Assembly (NCBI RefSeq): GCF_000582685.1
Contig: NZ_KK073768.1
Span: forward strand, 2,533,130-2,597,129
DNA length: 64,000 bases
Reading direction: 5' to 3'
Origin: [Scytonema hofmanni] UTEX 2349
GTDB lineage: Bacteria > Cyanobacteriota > Cyanobacteriia > Cyanobacteriales > Nostocaceae
This document shows, one piece after another, positions 6,907-16,564 of this stretch. The position numbers and the translations under genes were made by a program. How positions within the stretch are numbered: the stretch's first letter is position 1; every line of letters begins with the position of its first letter. The notes beneath the pieces are model-generated. The model ran no database searches and was not told the origin of the DNA. It saw nothing but the letters and a program-made list of their open reading frames with translations.

Positions 6907-9054
6907 TTAATTATTTTTCTGAGCATTACCAACGGCGCCTAAAACACCCATTCGGGAAAGTTTCAAGTTATCCAAAGCTCGCTTGAGAACAGAACTATCT
7001 GTTTTGTCCATCCTGACCACAAGCAAAATTCCATTAGTGTGGGGTGCTATCAGGCTAGCATCAGCTAGTCCAACTAATACAGGAGCGTCATATATCACCA
7101 AATCAAATCTATTGTGAAATTCTTCCATCAGTCGCTTCATCTTTTGCGACGAGAGCAACTTGGTAGGATCTGGTGGTATGGGTCCCGAAGTAATTACAGA
7201 TAATTTGTTCATTGAAGGTACTTTCCGAATCACCTCCCCCACTGGCAAATTTGTCGAAATTAAATTACTCAATCCCCAAAGATTATTTAAATTTGATAAA
7301 GTGTGAATCGTGGGCTGGCGCAGATCGGCATCTACAAGTAATACTCGTTGCCCCATCGCTGTAGCTATTTGAGCTAAATGAAATGCAACTGTAGACTTAC
7401 CGTCACCAGACATCGCTGAACTAATAATTATCGAACGAATTGGGCGATCGGAACTGAGCAGTTGAATATTCGTACAAAGTACTCGCAAAGCTTCCAAAAA
7501 TTTTCGGGAATAATTGCTATAGTCCTGGTCGGGTATTACGGCTAACCCAGGAACACCCTCACGCAAGGAATCTGTTACTCTTACAATGGAAATGTCTTGT
7601 TTGGTTGTGCGATTTTGACCATTTTGGAGTTGCTTTTCAAATGGAATAATTCCTAACAACGGTAGTTTGATTTTCTCCTTCAAGGCAGGGGCGGTATGAT
7701 AGGTATTGTCTAGCTTTTCAATTAGTATAGCGATGCCAATTCCTATGGCTAGACTCCCAAAAAATCCTGTAATTAAACTACGTCTGATATCCGAAGATAC
7801 AGCACTTTCAGGTTTACTTGGGGCTTGAATTAGCTGCCAAGGTAGTTCTGTCTGTGCCACCTGAATTTGCAGTGTTTCGCGGGTAGTCAGAAAACGATTC
7901 AAGCTTTCAGTTGCAACCTGCAATCCTCGCTGCATTTCGGTATATTGCCGTGCCAAAACTGGCAATTGCTTGCGTCTTTGTTCGAGTTTCTGTTCAGCTT
8001 TGGCAAGTTCTTGGCTCTGTACTTCTAAAGTTTGAACTTGAGTCGCTACTTCTGCAACTTTTACATCCAAAAAGCGTCGTCCTTCTTTTTGTAGCAAAGG
8101 CAGCAGGTTGTCTCGTTTATCCTTTAATGTTCGGATGCTTGGGCTATCTTCTTGGAAACGAGCTGACTCCGCAGCAATCTGAGTTTCCAATTGGCTGATC
8201 TGAACAATTAACTGTTGATACACAGTAGCATTATTCAAAGCTGCCAGTTCTCCGTCTTGTGCTTGTAAGCCAGCTAAATTAGCACGAGCTTGTGCTAATT
8301 GCTGATTTAGTAATAGTCGTTGCCCAGATAAGATGTTGACTTGGTTTGCGATTTGCTGTGCTTGGGAGTCTGGGTCAATAAAGTCGTATTTTTGCCGGAA
8401 AATTTGCAAACTTTTTTGAATTTCATCAACTCGTTTCTGTAAGAATGGCAGTTGTTTTTCAACAAACTGAATCCCCTGACGCAACTTGGTTTGCCGCTTT
8501 TCCAGGCTGTAATTTAAGTAATCTCTAGCAATTTGATTTAGTACTACTTTAGTTTTATTTGGATCGTTACTTCGATAACGAACTTCTATAATCTTGGTTG
8601 TACCTAAGCGAATAATAGTCAGAGAATTTAGAACAGAATCATAATCTATTTCTGGATAGGAGTGTTGCAACTGCTTAACAATGTCCCCCATCAGTTCAGG
8701 ACTCTTGAGGACTTGAATTTGACTTTCGTAATCTAGACTAAACTTGGCTAGGTTAGCGTCTTTGACAACATCCACCACTTTGCTGTCGTCATTAACAGGT
8801 TCCACTAATAGCCGAAAATTGCCTTCATATTCTGGTTTTTGTTTTAGTGCCAAGCTGACAAAAATTGCCATCACAAGAGTGGCTACCCCTGCAATGATAA
8901 GCGATCGCCGCCGTAAAATACCCAGAAAATCACGAAAATTCCAATCATTCTCTAGTCCTTCCAACTCCGTAAAAGGTTGAGCCTGGAGAAATGGAGAGCT
9001 AAAGTTCCTATTTTGGTCATGACTTGAGAGTTGAGAAGAATTATTCTCCATCAT
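6907..9054 (-). CDS. Wzc/GumC-like polysaccharide co-polymerase with BY-kinase-type ATPase
   Basis: An inner-membrane protein that controls export and chain length of surface polysaccharide. It has two transmembrane segments (about residues 52-70 and 428-447) flanking a periplasmic Wzz domain with long coiled coil. A cytoplasmic tyrosine-kinase-type ATPase follows: Walker A SAMSGDGKST near 543, Walker A' LLVDADLRQP and Walker B DLVIYDAP. The chain stops at GAVGNAQKNN with no tyrosine cluster, the tail that BY-kinases autophosphorylate, so kinase cycling may be absent or use other sites. It is divergent from the polysaccharide genes to the right, separated by a 1.5-kb gap. Confidence 0.92.
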   Translation of the reverse strand: MMENNSSQLSSHDQNRNFSSPFLQAQPFTELEGLENDWNFRDFLGILRRRSLIIAGVATLVMAIFVSLALKQKPEYEGNFRLLVEPVNDDSKVVDVVKDANLAKFSLDYESQIQVLKSPELMGDIVKQLQHSYPEIDYDSVLNSLTIIRLGTTKIIEVRYRSNDPNKTKVVLNQIARDYLNYSLEKRQTKLRQGIQFVEKQLPFLQKRVDEIQKSLQIFRQKYDFIDPDSQAQQIANQVNILSGQRLLLNQQLAQARANLAGLQAQDGELAALNNATVYQQLIVQISQLETQIAAESARFQEDSPSIRTLKDKRDNLLPLLQKEGRRFLDVKVAEVATQVQTLEVQSQELAKAEQKLEQRRKQLPVLARQYTEMQRGLQVATESLNRFLTTRETLQIQVAQTELPWQLIQAPSKPESAVSSDIRRSLITGFFGSLAIGIGIAILIEKLDNTYHTAPALKEKIKLPLLGIIPFEKQLQNGQNRTTKQDISIVRVTDSLREGVPGLAVIPDQDYSNYSRKFLEALRVLCTNIQLLSSDRPIRSIIISSAMSGDGKSTVAFHLAQIATAMGQRVLLVDADLRQPTIHTLSNLNNLWGLSNLISTNLPVGEVIRKVPSMNKLSVITSGPIPPDPTKLLSSQKMKRLMEEFHNRFDLVIYDAPVLVGLADASLIAPHTNGILLVVRMDKTDSSVLKRALDNLKLSRMGVLGAVGNAQKNN

Positions 9055-10570
9055 TTATAAATACTTGCTAACAAGTCAAATAAGATTTTTATAAAAGTTT
9101 ACAGGAATAAGAATTTAACCACAACAGCAATATTAGTAATGCAAGCACTATGGCAGAAGGTTATTGCAACCTGATGCCTGACAAGACTTATCTTAATCCT
9201 TATGTAATAGCGACTATAACTTATTATGACATGAATTAATATATTTTATTTGTAATTGTTAACGCTCTTCGCTCCACAGTACTTTAGTGCGTAAATAAAT
9301 CGTCCGCCGTCAGACTCAGATCCAAGGGTAGTAAGGAACGCTCTTTGCGTCCGCATGACTAATAAACCCTAAAACACGCTTCTATAATTTATTTTTATGA
9401 TTCGCTCTTAGCTCGACTTGATCCATTTTCTCGAACTTTTTGGCGAGGTTTTTGAAGAATTTTTAGATTTAGCTATTAGGCAAAAGACATAATTTTTTAA
9501 GTCAAGCTATTACACGTATCAAGTTATTACGCATATTTACAGTTCTTAAAATAATTTATTAGGCTAATTATCAAACATAAAGCTATGTTTTATACTAATT
9601 AATTTTTGTGCTAACGATAATTGCTATAGGAGATTAAATGATTAAAAATCAAGATTATAGTTGTATTTTAGCCAATAAATCTATTCAGATTTTTCAGAAT
9701 AAATACTTAGTAATTGTAGTTTTATTACAAATAAATTAATGTTTTATACTTACAGAATTAGTATCTTTATTAAGATAGTATAAAAAAAAATCATAGTTAT
9801 ATAAATTTATGATGAAGTACATAAGTAAATTTCAAACATGGTATTCTAGTTAATAAATTACATGTAAAGAAAAAAAGAACACCAAATTCTAAACCAAAAT
9901 TACATGTAATAGTAAAAATAACTTGAAGACTGATGTCATTTAAAGGATGAAGGATGTTCGCCTTCGGGGAGCGTGTCCCGGAATCGACAAGGATAAAGTA
10001 AACCCCATTAAGAAATTGATGAGGATTGAAAATAGGAATAAATTTTTATTTTCGATCAATAAGTTGAGGGGCTTCTATGCTTTTTTCTCTGTTTGCAAAC
10101 GCGAGTGCGTTTCCTTAGAGAAGCGATTCTATGGGGGAGAAGAATTAAGGACAAGTTTTTTCATCCCTTAGATTTCATACTTCTGCTGTCACCAGATGCA
10201 ACGCGAACATACTTTTTTAGTCATTTGTTGTTCTGTCTAAAAAAAGCACGTATTATCAACTGTAATGACATCTGGCTTTCTATAAATAGGCTAGAGAACT
10301 TGCAGATACGTCCCTGAATTTCAGGAAAATTTTGCACAGACTAACACATTGCCCAACTCAAATGAGTTTAGCTTCGTATTAATCGGTTCCACTACTAGGT
10401 CGGCTTGCCGTTACCTTCTGTCAGTCTTCGGATTTGACCCGCTAATTAACACTCGTACATCGCAGTCAAGCAATTGTACGGTTTTATAAAGCCGGGTAAA
10501 TTTTTCATGTCAATTAATGGCTTGGCTTGAGCATTACAGTGGCGTTTTAAAGAACATTAGGATGTAGGCG
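9055..10570. other. 1.5-kb AT-rich divergent intergenic region
   Basis: No convincing protein or RNA gene is found. The region separates the divergent Wzc-like and first glycosyltransferase genes and must hold promoters for both sides, but no box pair stands out. Small GC-richer islands occur at 9290-9370, 9950-9990 and 10340-10500. The last contains several short inverted repeats (for example CGTACA...TGTACG near 10455-10482) and may be a structured leader or an element remnant. Open frames at 9947-10317 have no recognisable features. Confidence 0.5.
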
Positions 10571-11917
10571 ATGAAACTTAATGAATGGATTAATATGTTA
10601 TTTCAATCGCTCTCTTCTGGGTTAGAAAATAAGAATCAGCATTCTCTAAAAAGTAAAGAGTCCATCAAATTGTCTGTAATTACTCAGTTTTTTCCGCCAG
10701 ACTATGCGGCTACAGGACAATTGATTGAGGAACTTGTGAGACATTTAGGGTCTCTTGGGATAAACATTGAGGTTTTTACAAGTCAGCCCGGATATGCGTT
10801 TCGGACTCCTAACGCTCCAGCAGTTGAACGAATAGGTCGAGTGCGAATTCAGCGATCGCGCACTGCTCAACTTTGGCCCGGGCGAATTCGCGGCAAAGCT
10901 GTCAATGGTATTTTGTATACCTTGCGAGCAGCGCTGCATGTATTTAGGGCAAGACATCGCAACAATGTGTTGTTAGTGACAACAGCTCCCCCATTTTTGC
11001 CACTTGTGGGATATCTGGGTTATGTCTTTTTTAGAATTCCTTATGTTTGCATCCTCTATGACCTTTATCCTGATATAGCGATCGCTCTGGGAGTAATTCC
11101 CAAGCATCACTGGCTAGCGCGATTATGGCAAGCCCTGAATAAAAAAATTTGGCGAAACGCTAAGGCAATCATCGTTCTGAGTCCAGCAATGAAACTACAA
11201 GTGGCGGCGAATTGTTCGCAGATAGCCGATAAGATTTCTGTGATTCACAGTTGGGCAGACCCCGACTCGATTGTGCCAATTGCCAAGCAAGAAAACTGGT
11301 TTGCTTGGAAGTACAACCTAGTGAAAAAATTTACCGTGCTTTACTCCGGTAATCTGGGTCGGTGTCATGACATGGATACTATCCTAGAAGCGGCAAAGCA
11401 ACTGCAAGATGAGCCAATTCAGTTCGTCTGTATTGGTGGTGGAGCAAAACGTGATGAGTTGATTTCCCAAGTGAATCAATTAGGGTTGAGCAATTTTATG
11501 TTTCTACCCTATCAAGACAAGCAGGTATTGCCCTACTCACTAACAGCTTGCGATCTGTCGCTTGTGAGTGTAGATGAGTGTACGGAAAATTTAGTCACCC
11601 CAAGCAAGCTTTACTCAGCTTTAGCGTCGGGAAGACCGATCGCAGTCATTTGTTCGCAGTATTCATACCTCAGACAACTCATTGCTGAAGCCGACTGTGG
11701 TGGCACATTTGAGAATGGAGACGGCAATGGTCTAGCTCAATTTATTCGCTTGCTCAGTCGCGATCGCCAACTAGGAGAACGCATGGGTAAAGCCGGACGT
11801 CAATATTTGCGATCGCATTTCACACCTAAAATTATCTCTAAACAATACCTTGATGTTTTGGCAAGAGTGGTATTGTCTGAGGATGTGAGATCAATGTCTC
11901 AAAACCTTACAGAGTAA
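10571..11917 (+). CDS. Glycosyltransferase family 4 (WbuB-like)
   Basis: A GT-B-fold transferase that would move a sugar from a nucleotide donor onto a growing lipid-linked glycan. The acceptor-side motif VITQFFPPDYAATGQ near residue 36 is typical of WbuB-like enzymes. The donor half includes YSGNLGRCHDMDTILEAAK and LVTPSKLYSALASGRP. A 34-residue N-terminal extension precedes the fold. The start ATG at 10571 is the only in-frame ATG near the domain start. It is the first gene of the rightward polysaccharide locus. The acceptor and sugar cannot be read from sequence. Confidence 0.88.
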   Translation: MKLNEWINMLFQSLSSGLENKNQHSLKSKESIKLSVITQFFPPDYAATGQLIEELVRHLGSLGINIEVFTSQPGYAFRTPNAPAVERIGRVRIQRSRTAQLWPGRIRGKAVNGILYTLRAALHVFRARHRNNVLLVTTAPPFLPLVGYLGYVFFRIPYVCILYDLYPDIAIALGVIPKHHWLARLWQALNKKIWRNAKAIIVLSPAMKLQVAANCSQIADKISVIHSWADPDSIVPIAKQENWFAWKYNLVKKFTVLYSGNLGRCHDMDTILEAAKQLQDEPIQFVCIGGGAKRDELISQVNQLGLSNFMFLPYQDKQVLPYSLTACDLSLVSVDECTENLVTPSKLYSALASGRPIAVICSQYSYLRQLIAEADCGGTFENGDGNGLAQFIRLLSRDRQLGERMGKAGRQYLRSHFTPKIISKQYLDVLARVVLSEDVRSMSQNLTE

Positions 11918-12701
11918 GTCCTATGCGGATATTTTGCCGGAAAAATAAGATGTCGGCTTGCAATCAGAATAGATATTCAGCTTAGGAACATAAATATTTG
12001 CGCTTTTATTGTTACCTAATCTAAATATTCTCTTCAGTCCAGGCAATAGAACTTACCACGTCTTGACAAAGTATTTACCATCAAAAATAAGATTAGTAAT
12101 ACTTATGTTCTTAGGACTTGTCATTCTTAGTGCTTACTTGAGCAAAAATCGCGCAAAAATCCACTGAAATGTAAACATCTACTTTTAATTTGAGCCTCAT
12201 TATCTGGCTCAAATTAACTGAAAAATTCAATAGATTATGGCTAAAAACTTACATATTTAAGCATTAAATATGATAAGTACTTAAAGTTTAATAAAACTTA
12301 TCAACACATATTAACAGCACTTGCAATTGCTTGCTTGGGCTAATTTGTTCTTGCTATATAAAAGTTTTTGTGAACTTTCAAATTAGTTTATTCTTTTTTT
12401 ACGTTTAATTTGATTAAGATGAAAAAATATTCGATAACATGGTGTAAGATATTACATATATAGAGAAAATAAAAAGGTTTGAGCAAACGGAGGCAAGATT
12501 ATTTAGTGTTTAACAAATAATGATTGACTTTCTTGAGATTATTCTCAATTAAGACCGACACTGGAAACAGATAAGGCATTAAAAACGAAAATTGAATAAT
12601 AAGTTATGAATTAGGAGTTGGGCTTCGATGGTCTATTTGATCTCAGTCTCTCCAACGTAACCTTCCTTTGGTATTTTTTTATTGATATTGGGAGGTCGAA
12701 A
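11918..12701. other. Gene-free AT-rich region
   Basis: Nothing coding is recognised over about 780 bases. The only clear structure is a hairpin at 12187-12215. Composition is strongly AT-rich. It probably carries the promoter of the following gene pair, but no box could be assigned. Confidence 0.5.
12187..12215. terminator. Hairpin, possible terminator
   Basis: Ten-base arms AATTTGAGCC and GGCTCAAATT around a 9-base loop. There is no run of T after either arm, so this may be a transcript-stabilising or processing hairpin and not an intrinsic terminator. It lies about 270 bases after the glycosyltransferase stop. Confidence 0.4.
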
Positions 12702-13130
12702 TTGCAGAGAAGGTGTGATCGAAATCGGAAACGTTCAAAACGACGAGCTATATATTGTCCAGTTCATAGTTGCTATCTCGATAGCATGAGTCAAAAATAT
12801 CAGTTGTTTGCCGATCAACCAGGGCAATTGCAGCAACGGGGTATGAGCCGGCGAAATGCATTGATGCTGGTAGCGTCCCAAACCACAGTTCCTATAGATG
12901 GAGAATGGTTAGAAGCTTTCTGGTGCGAGCAGTGCCAAGCGACAAAATGGTACCACGTTCGTAAGTCTGGCGATCGCACCTATGAACTTTCAGCGGCGCC
13001 ACGAGAGCTTTGGCAACAGGTAGCAGGAGTAGTCGATCCTCAGGGAAACCCTTCTGTGGGAGAGTTTACTCGCAGGCATTCACGGCTACTTGGCTGTAAC
13101 ACCATCAAAGATTTCAACTTTGTCAGTTAA
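12702..13130 (+). CDS. Cysteine-motif protein upstream of ABC permease, unknown function
   Basis: A soluble protein of about 142 residues that I do not recognise by name. It has two Cys pairs, CPVHSC near the N-terminus and CEQCQ in the middle, suggesting one metal (zinc) site. The stretch WYHVRKSGDRTYEL follows. The best start is TTG at 12702, with a perfect GGAGG at 12691-12695 and a 6-base spacer; the frame is open further upstream to 12618 but without such a signal. It immediately precedes the Wzm-like permease gene, which suggests co-transcription. A regulatory or assembly role is only a guess. Confidence 0.65.
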   Translation: MQRRCDRNRKRSKRRAIYCPVHSCYLDSMSQKYQLFADQPGQLQQRGMSRRNALMLVASQTTVPIDGEWLEAFWCEQCQATKWYHVRKSGDRTYELSAAPRELWQQVAGVVDPQGNPSVGEFTRRHSRLLGCNTIKDFNFVS

Positions 13131-13140
13131 GCATCAATTT

Positions 13141-13983
13141 ATGAGTAATCAAGAGATTGGCTTTAAGCAGGAATTGGTAATTGAAGCTGGACGCGCCGAA
13201 AAGCAATACTGGAAAGATTTGTGGCGCTATCGGGAGCTATTCTATTTTCTTGCTTGGCGTGACATTTTGGTGCGTTATAAACAAACTGCGATCGGCATGG
13301 CTTGGGCATTGATCCGACCATTTTTGACGATGGTGGTATTCACCGTGGTCTTTGGAAATATTGCAAAATTACCGTCAGAGGGAGTACCTTATCCGATTTT
13401 GGTATTTGCCGCTATGTTACCGTGGCAGTTTTTTTCCACCGCGTTAAGTGAGTGCAGCAACAGTTTAATTAGCAATGCCAACTTGATTTCTAAAGTTTAC
13501 TTTCCGCGTTTGATTGTACCCATCAGTGCAGTAATTGTCAGCTTTGTAGACTTCATGGTTTCCGGCATGATTCTGTTAGGGCTGATGGCTTGGTATAACT
13601 ATATTCCCACCTGGCGAATAGTGACACTACCATTATTTACCGGCATTGCCTTTGCCGCATCAATCGGAGTCGGTTTGTGGCTAGCAGCCTTAAATGTGGA
13701 ATACCGAGATTTTCGGTATATTGTGCCATTTATTGTGCAGTTTGGCTTATATATATCTCCCGTAGGATTTAGCAGCAACCTGGTTCCAGAGCAATGGCGT
13801 TTACTGTATTCTCTAAATCCAATGGTAGGAGTAATTGATGGCTTTCGCTGGGCAATTTTAGGTGGGGAGTCAAAACTTTACATGCCTGGATTCATGCTAT
13901 CTGTAGGATTAGTTGCTTTATTACTGATAACTGGCATTTGGTATTTTCGCAAAATGGAACGGACATTTGCCGACGTAATTTAA
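13141..13983 (+). CDS. wzm: ABC-2 type polysaccharide export permease (Wzm-like)
   Basis: An inner-membrane permease for exporting a complete glycan or O-antigen-like polymer. It carries the typical N-terminal amphipathic stretch YWKDLWRYRELFYFLAWRDI, then about six membrane segments, and ends with MERTFADVI, all usual for Wzm/TagG proteins. ATG 13141 gives 280 residues, the normal family length; an upstream ATG at 13090 would overlap the previous gene and add an atypical leader. The matching ATPase is not adjacent: the only candidate in the window is the Wzt-like gene 17 kb downstream at 31079. Confidence 0.9.
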   Translation: MSNQEIGFKQELVIEAGRAEKQYWKDLWRYRELFYFLAWRDILVRYKQTAIGMAWALIRPFLTMVVFTVVFGNIAKLPSEGVPYPILVFAAMLPWQFFSTALSECSNSLISNANLISKVYFPRLIVPISAVIVSFVDFMVSGMILLGLMAWYNYIPTWRIVTLPLFTGIAFAASIGVGLWLAALNVEYRDFRYIVPFIVQFGLYISPVGFSSNLVPEQWRLLYSLNPMVGVIDGFRWAILGGESKLYMPGFMLSVGLVALLLITGIWYFRKMERTFADVI

Positions 13984-14043
13984 GTCCCAATTAAATAGTA
14001 AAACTTCAAATTGATTCAGCGAGTAAACTTAGTTTGCTCGCTA

Positions 14044-14159
14044 ATACCAATTTAATATGAAGTTGCATAATAAAGAACCCCACCCTAACCCTCCCCGCAA
14101 GCGGGGAGGGGATTAAGGGGTGGGGTAAAATTCTATGCAACTTCACAAATAATTGGTAT
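14044..14159. repeat. 116-bp nearly perfect palindrome (hairpin element)
   Basis: The ends ATACCAATT and AATTGGTAT pair. Inside them TGAAGTTGCATA pairs with TATGCAACTTCA, then AACCCCACCC with GGGGTGGGGT, and the core CCCTCCCCGC/GCGGGGAGGG closes with a 2-base loop. The element is a miniature palindromic repeat without coding potential. It sits between the permease gene and the wbpA-like gene and could act as a strong transcript hairpin. Confidence 0.9.
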
Positions 14160-14195
14160 AAGTGAGTTGAAAATCGTTTTTTGGAATAAATCAAG

Positions 14196-15506
14196 ATGCT
14201 TTTAAAAGAACTCAAAGATAAAATCGAAAAGAAAGAAGCCAAAATTGGAATTATTGGTTTGGGATATGTTGGATTGCCAATTTTAACAGCTTTTGCTAAA
14301 AAAGGTTTTTCAGTAGTAGGATTTGATGTCGATCAGCAGAAAGTTAATCAAATTCAAGCTGGGCAATCATATATAAAACATATTCCTTCAAAAGATTTAA
14401 AAAATCACTTAATTAATGTCACCAGCGATATGAGTCGTTTGGGGGAAGTTGATGCGATCGTCATTTGTGTTCCGACTCCTCTAAATATACATAGAGAGCC
14501 TGATTTAAGTTATGTTGTCGATACAACTTATGCGATCGCTCGTTCCTTAAAAATAGGACAGTTGATTATTTTAGAAAGTACAACTTACCCAGGTACAACC
14601 AAAGAAGTCGTACTACCAATACTTACTCAGAGCGGGTTTATAGTAGGTGAAGATTTTTCCCTTGCTTACTCTCCAGAACGCGAAGATCCGGCTAATGAAA
14701 ATTACTCTTTAGTTAATGTCCCCAAAGTAGTAGGTGGAATCACAACTCTCTGCCGCGATTTAGCTCAAACTCTCTACAATCAAATAATTATTAAAACTGT
14801 TCCAGTATCATCAACACAAGCAGCAGAAGCAACTAAAATTCTCGAAAATATTTACCGCGCAGTTAACATTGCTTTGGTAAATGAATTAAAGATTTTGTTT
14901 CAAAAAATGGATATAGATATCTGGGAAGTGATTGAAGCCGCAAAAACCAAACCCTTTGGTTTTCATGCTTTTTATCCAGGTCCTGGATGGGGTGGACATT
15001 GTATTCCCATAGATCCATTTTATTTAACATGGAAAGCTAGAGAATATGATGTTTCTTTACGATTTATTGAATTGGCAGGTGAAGTTAACACTTTAATGCC
15101 GAACTATGTAGTCGATAAGTTAGTTGCAGCACTGAATAATCACGGCAAACCTTTGAAAAACTCCCGAATTCTCATTTTAGGAGTAGCTTATAAGAAAAAT
15201 ATTGACGACCAGCGTGAAAGTCCTTCTTTAAAAATAATTCAGCTTTTACAAATGCAAGGAGCGCATATAGAATATCACGATCCTTATGCTCTGACATGCT
15301 GCAATCATCGTCATTATCCAGAAATTAACTTAAAATCTGCATCTTTAACCAAAGAAAATTTGCAGAAGTTTGATGCTGTCATTATTACCACCGATCATGA
15401 TAATGTAGACTATGATTTGGTAGCCGAATATTCATCCTTAATTGTTGATACCCGCAACGTCTTAGCAACCAAAGGTTTAAAAACAGAAAATACGGTTGTT
15501 GCTTGA
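14196..15506 (+). CDS. wbpA: UDP-GlcNAc 6-dehydrogenase (WbpA-like)
   Basis: A nucleotide-sugar dehydrogenase that oxidises C6 of UDP-GlcNAc to UDP-GlcNAcA with NAD+. The N-terminal Rossmann motif is GLGYVG (21-26). The catalytic cysteine is Cys269 in GWGGHCIPIDPF, and the C-terminal NAD/UDP domain shows ILGVAYKKNIDD. The length (436) fits the WbpA/WecC group. The next genes encode the other steps to UDP-ManNAc3NAcA, so WbpA is favoured over WecC or Ugd. ATG 14196 is the natural start. Confidence 0.9.
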   Translation: MLLKELKDKIEKKEAKIGIIGLGYVGLPILTAFAKKGFSVVGFDVDQQKVNQIQAGQSYIKHIPSKDLKNHLINVTSDMSRLGEVDAIVICVPTPLNIHREPDLSYVVDTTYAIARSLKIGQLIILESTTYPGTTKEVVLPILTQSGFIVGEDFSLAYSPEREDPANENYSLVNVPKVVGGITTLCRDLAQTLYNQIIIKTVPVSSTQAAEATKILENIYRAVNIALVNELKILFQKMDIDIWEVIEAAKTKPFGFHAFYPGPGWGGHCIPIDPFYLTWKAREYDVSLRFIELAGEVNTLMPNYVVDKLVAALNNHGKPLKNSRILILGVAYKKNIDDQRESPSLKIIQLLQMQGAHIEYHDPYALTCCNHRHYPEINLKSASLTKENLQKFDAVIITTDHDNVDYDLVAEYSSLIVDTRNVLATKGLKTENTVVA

Positions 15507-15553
15507 ATGTTAAATAATCTGCTTTCTTTTAATATTGGGATTTGGAATTATTT

Positions 15554-16564
15554 ATGATACCTCACCGTGATAAACATGTAGCAGTAATAGGCTGTGGATA
15601 CTGGGGTAAGAATTTAGTTAGAGAATTTGCTCAATTAGGTGTACTGCGGATAATTTGTGATTCCAGCCAGCAAACTTTAGAAGACTTAAAAACAAAATTT
15701 GATGTTGAGGCAGTTTCTGACATTGCCAAAGTATTAGCAATGTCAGATGTAAAAGCAGTAGTAATCGCTACCCCAGCACCAACTCATGCAAGTTTGGCAG
15801 TGCAAGCATTAGCTGCCGGTAAAGATGTGTTTGTTGAAAAACCTTTGGCTTTGACGTTAGAAGATGCACTTTTGATAGAAGCTGCTGCTTTTAAAAGTGT
15901 TGGCATTCTCATGGTTGGACATTTACTAGAGTATCACCCAGCTTTAGTTAAACTTCGCGCTCTTGTAGCTGAAGGAAAAATTGGAAAACTGCGATATCTT
16001 TATTCCAATCGCTTAAGTTTTGGTAAAGTTAGAACTGAAGAAAATGTGCTTTGGAGCTTTGCTCCTCATGATATATGTTCAATACTCGGATTCGTTGGTA
16101 AATTACCTATATCTGTACAAGCTGTAGGTAGTGCTAACTTAGGCAAAGTTGAAGACTTTTGCCTTGTGAATCTAGAGTTTGAGCAAATCAAAGCTCATAT
16201 TTTTGTCAGTTGGTTGCATCCTTTTAAAGAACAGCGACTTGTAGTAGTTGGAGATTCGGGTACATTAGTCTTTGATGATGTTTCTGTTGATGCCAAGCTG
16301 ACATTTTATGACCAGCAAGCTGAATTAGAAGATAACATTCCCGTACTCAAATTAAATTCAAAAATTGTCATTCCTATTGAGGCAGAATCACCACTTACCC
16401 TAGAATGCCAACATTTTCTTAGTTGTGTAGAAAGCAGACAGACTCCTCTAACCAGCGTTCAAAATGGAATTGATGTTTTGACTGTTTTACAGTCTGCTCA
16501 AGAATCGGTAGAATCTTCAGGAAAAGCTGTTTACTTAAAGGAGGTTCAAGTTGTCAACAGATAG
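15554..16564 (+). CDS. wbpB: Gfo/Idh/MocA oxidoreductase, UDP-GlcNAcA 3-dehydrogenase (WbpB-like)
   Basis: Oxidises C3 of UDP-GlcNAcA to the 3-keto sugar in the UDP-ManNAc3NAcA pathway. It has an N-terminal Rossmann fold (VIGCGYWGKNLVREF) and the EKPLALTLEDA motif with the family's catalytic lysine. The C-terminal domain has VGHLLEYHPA, and its histidine is typical. ATG 15554 is preferred over an in-frame TTG at 15542. The stop overlaps the start of the acetyltransferase gene, indicating translational coupling. Confidence 0.88.
   Translation: MIPHRDKHVAVIGCGYWGKNLVREFAQLGVLRIICDSSQQTLEDLKTKFDVEAVSDIAKVLAMSDVKAVVIATPAPTHASLAVQALAAGKDVFVEKPLALTLEDALLIEAAAFKSVGILMVGHLLEYHPALVKLRALVAEGKIGKLRYLYSNRLSFGKVRTEENVLWSFAPHDICSILGFVGKLPISVQAVGSANLGKVEDFCLVNLEFEQIKAHIFVSWLHPFKEQRLVVVGDSGTLVFDDVSVDAKLTFYDQQAELEDNIPVLKLNSKIVIPIEAESPLTLECQHFLSCVESRQTPLTSVQNGIDVLTVLQSAQESVESSGKAVYLKEVQVVNR

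Noticed and set aside
9406..9492. Short protein-like stretch LDLIHFLELFGEVFEEFLD
   Set aside because: It is only about 26 codons, preceded by a stop four codons after the nearest ATG, and has no recognisable relative; probably chance.
10445..10490. Possible group II intron domain V
   Set aside because: CGTACA and TGTACGG can pair, but the catalytic AGC triad and the expected loop are missing, and no intron reverse transcriptase is nearby.
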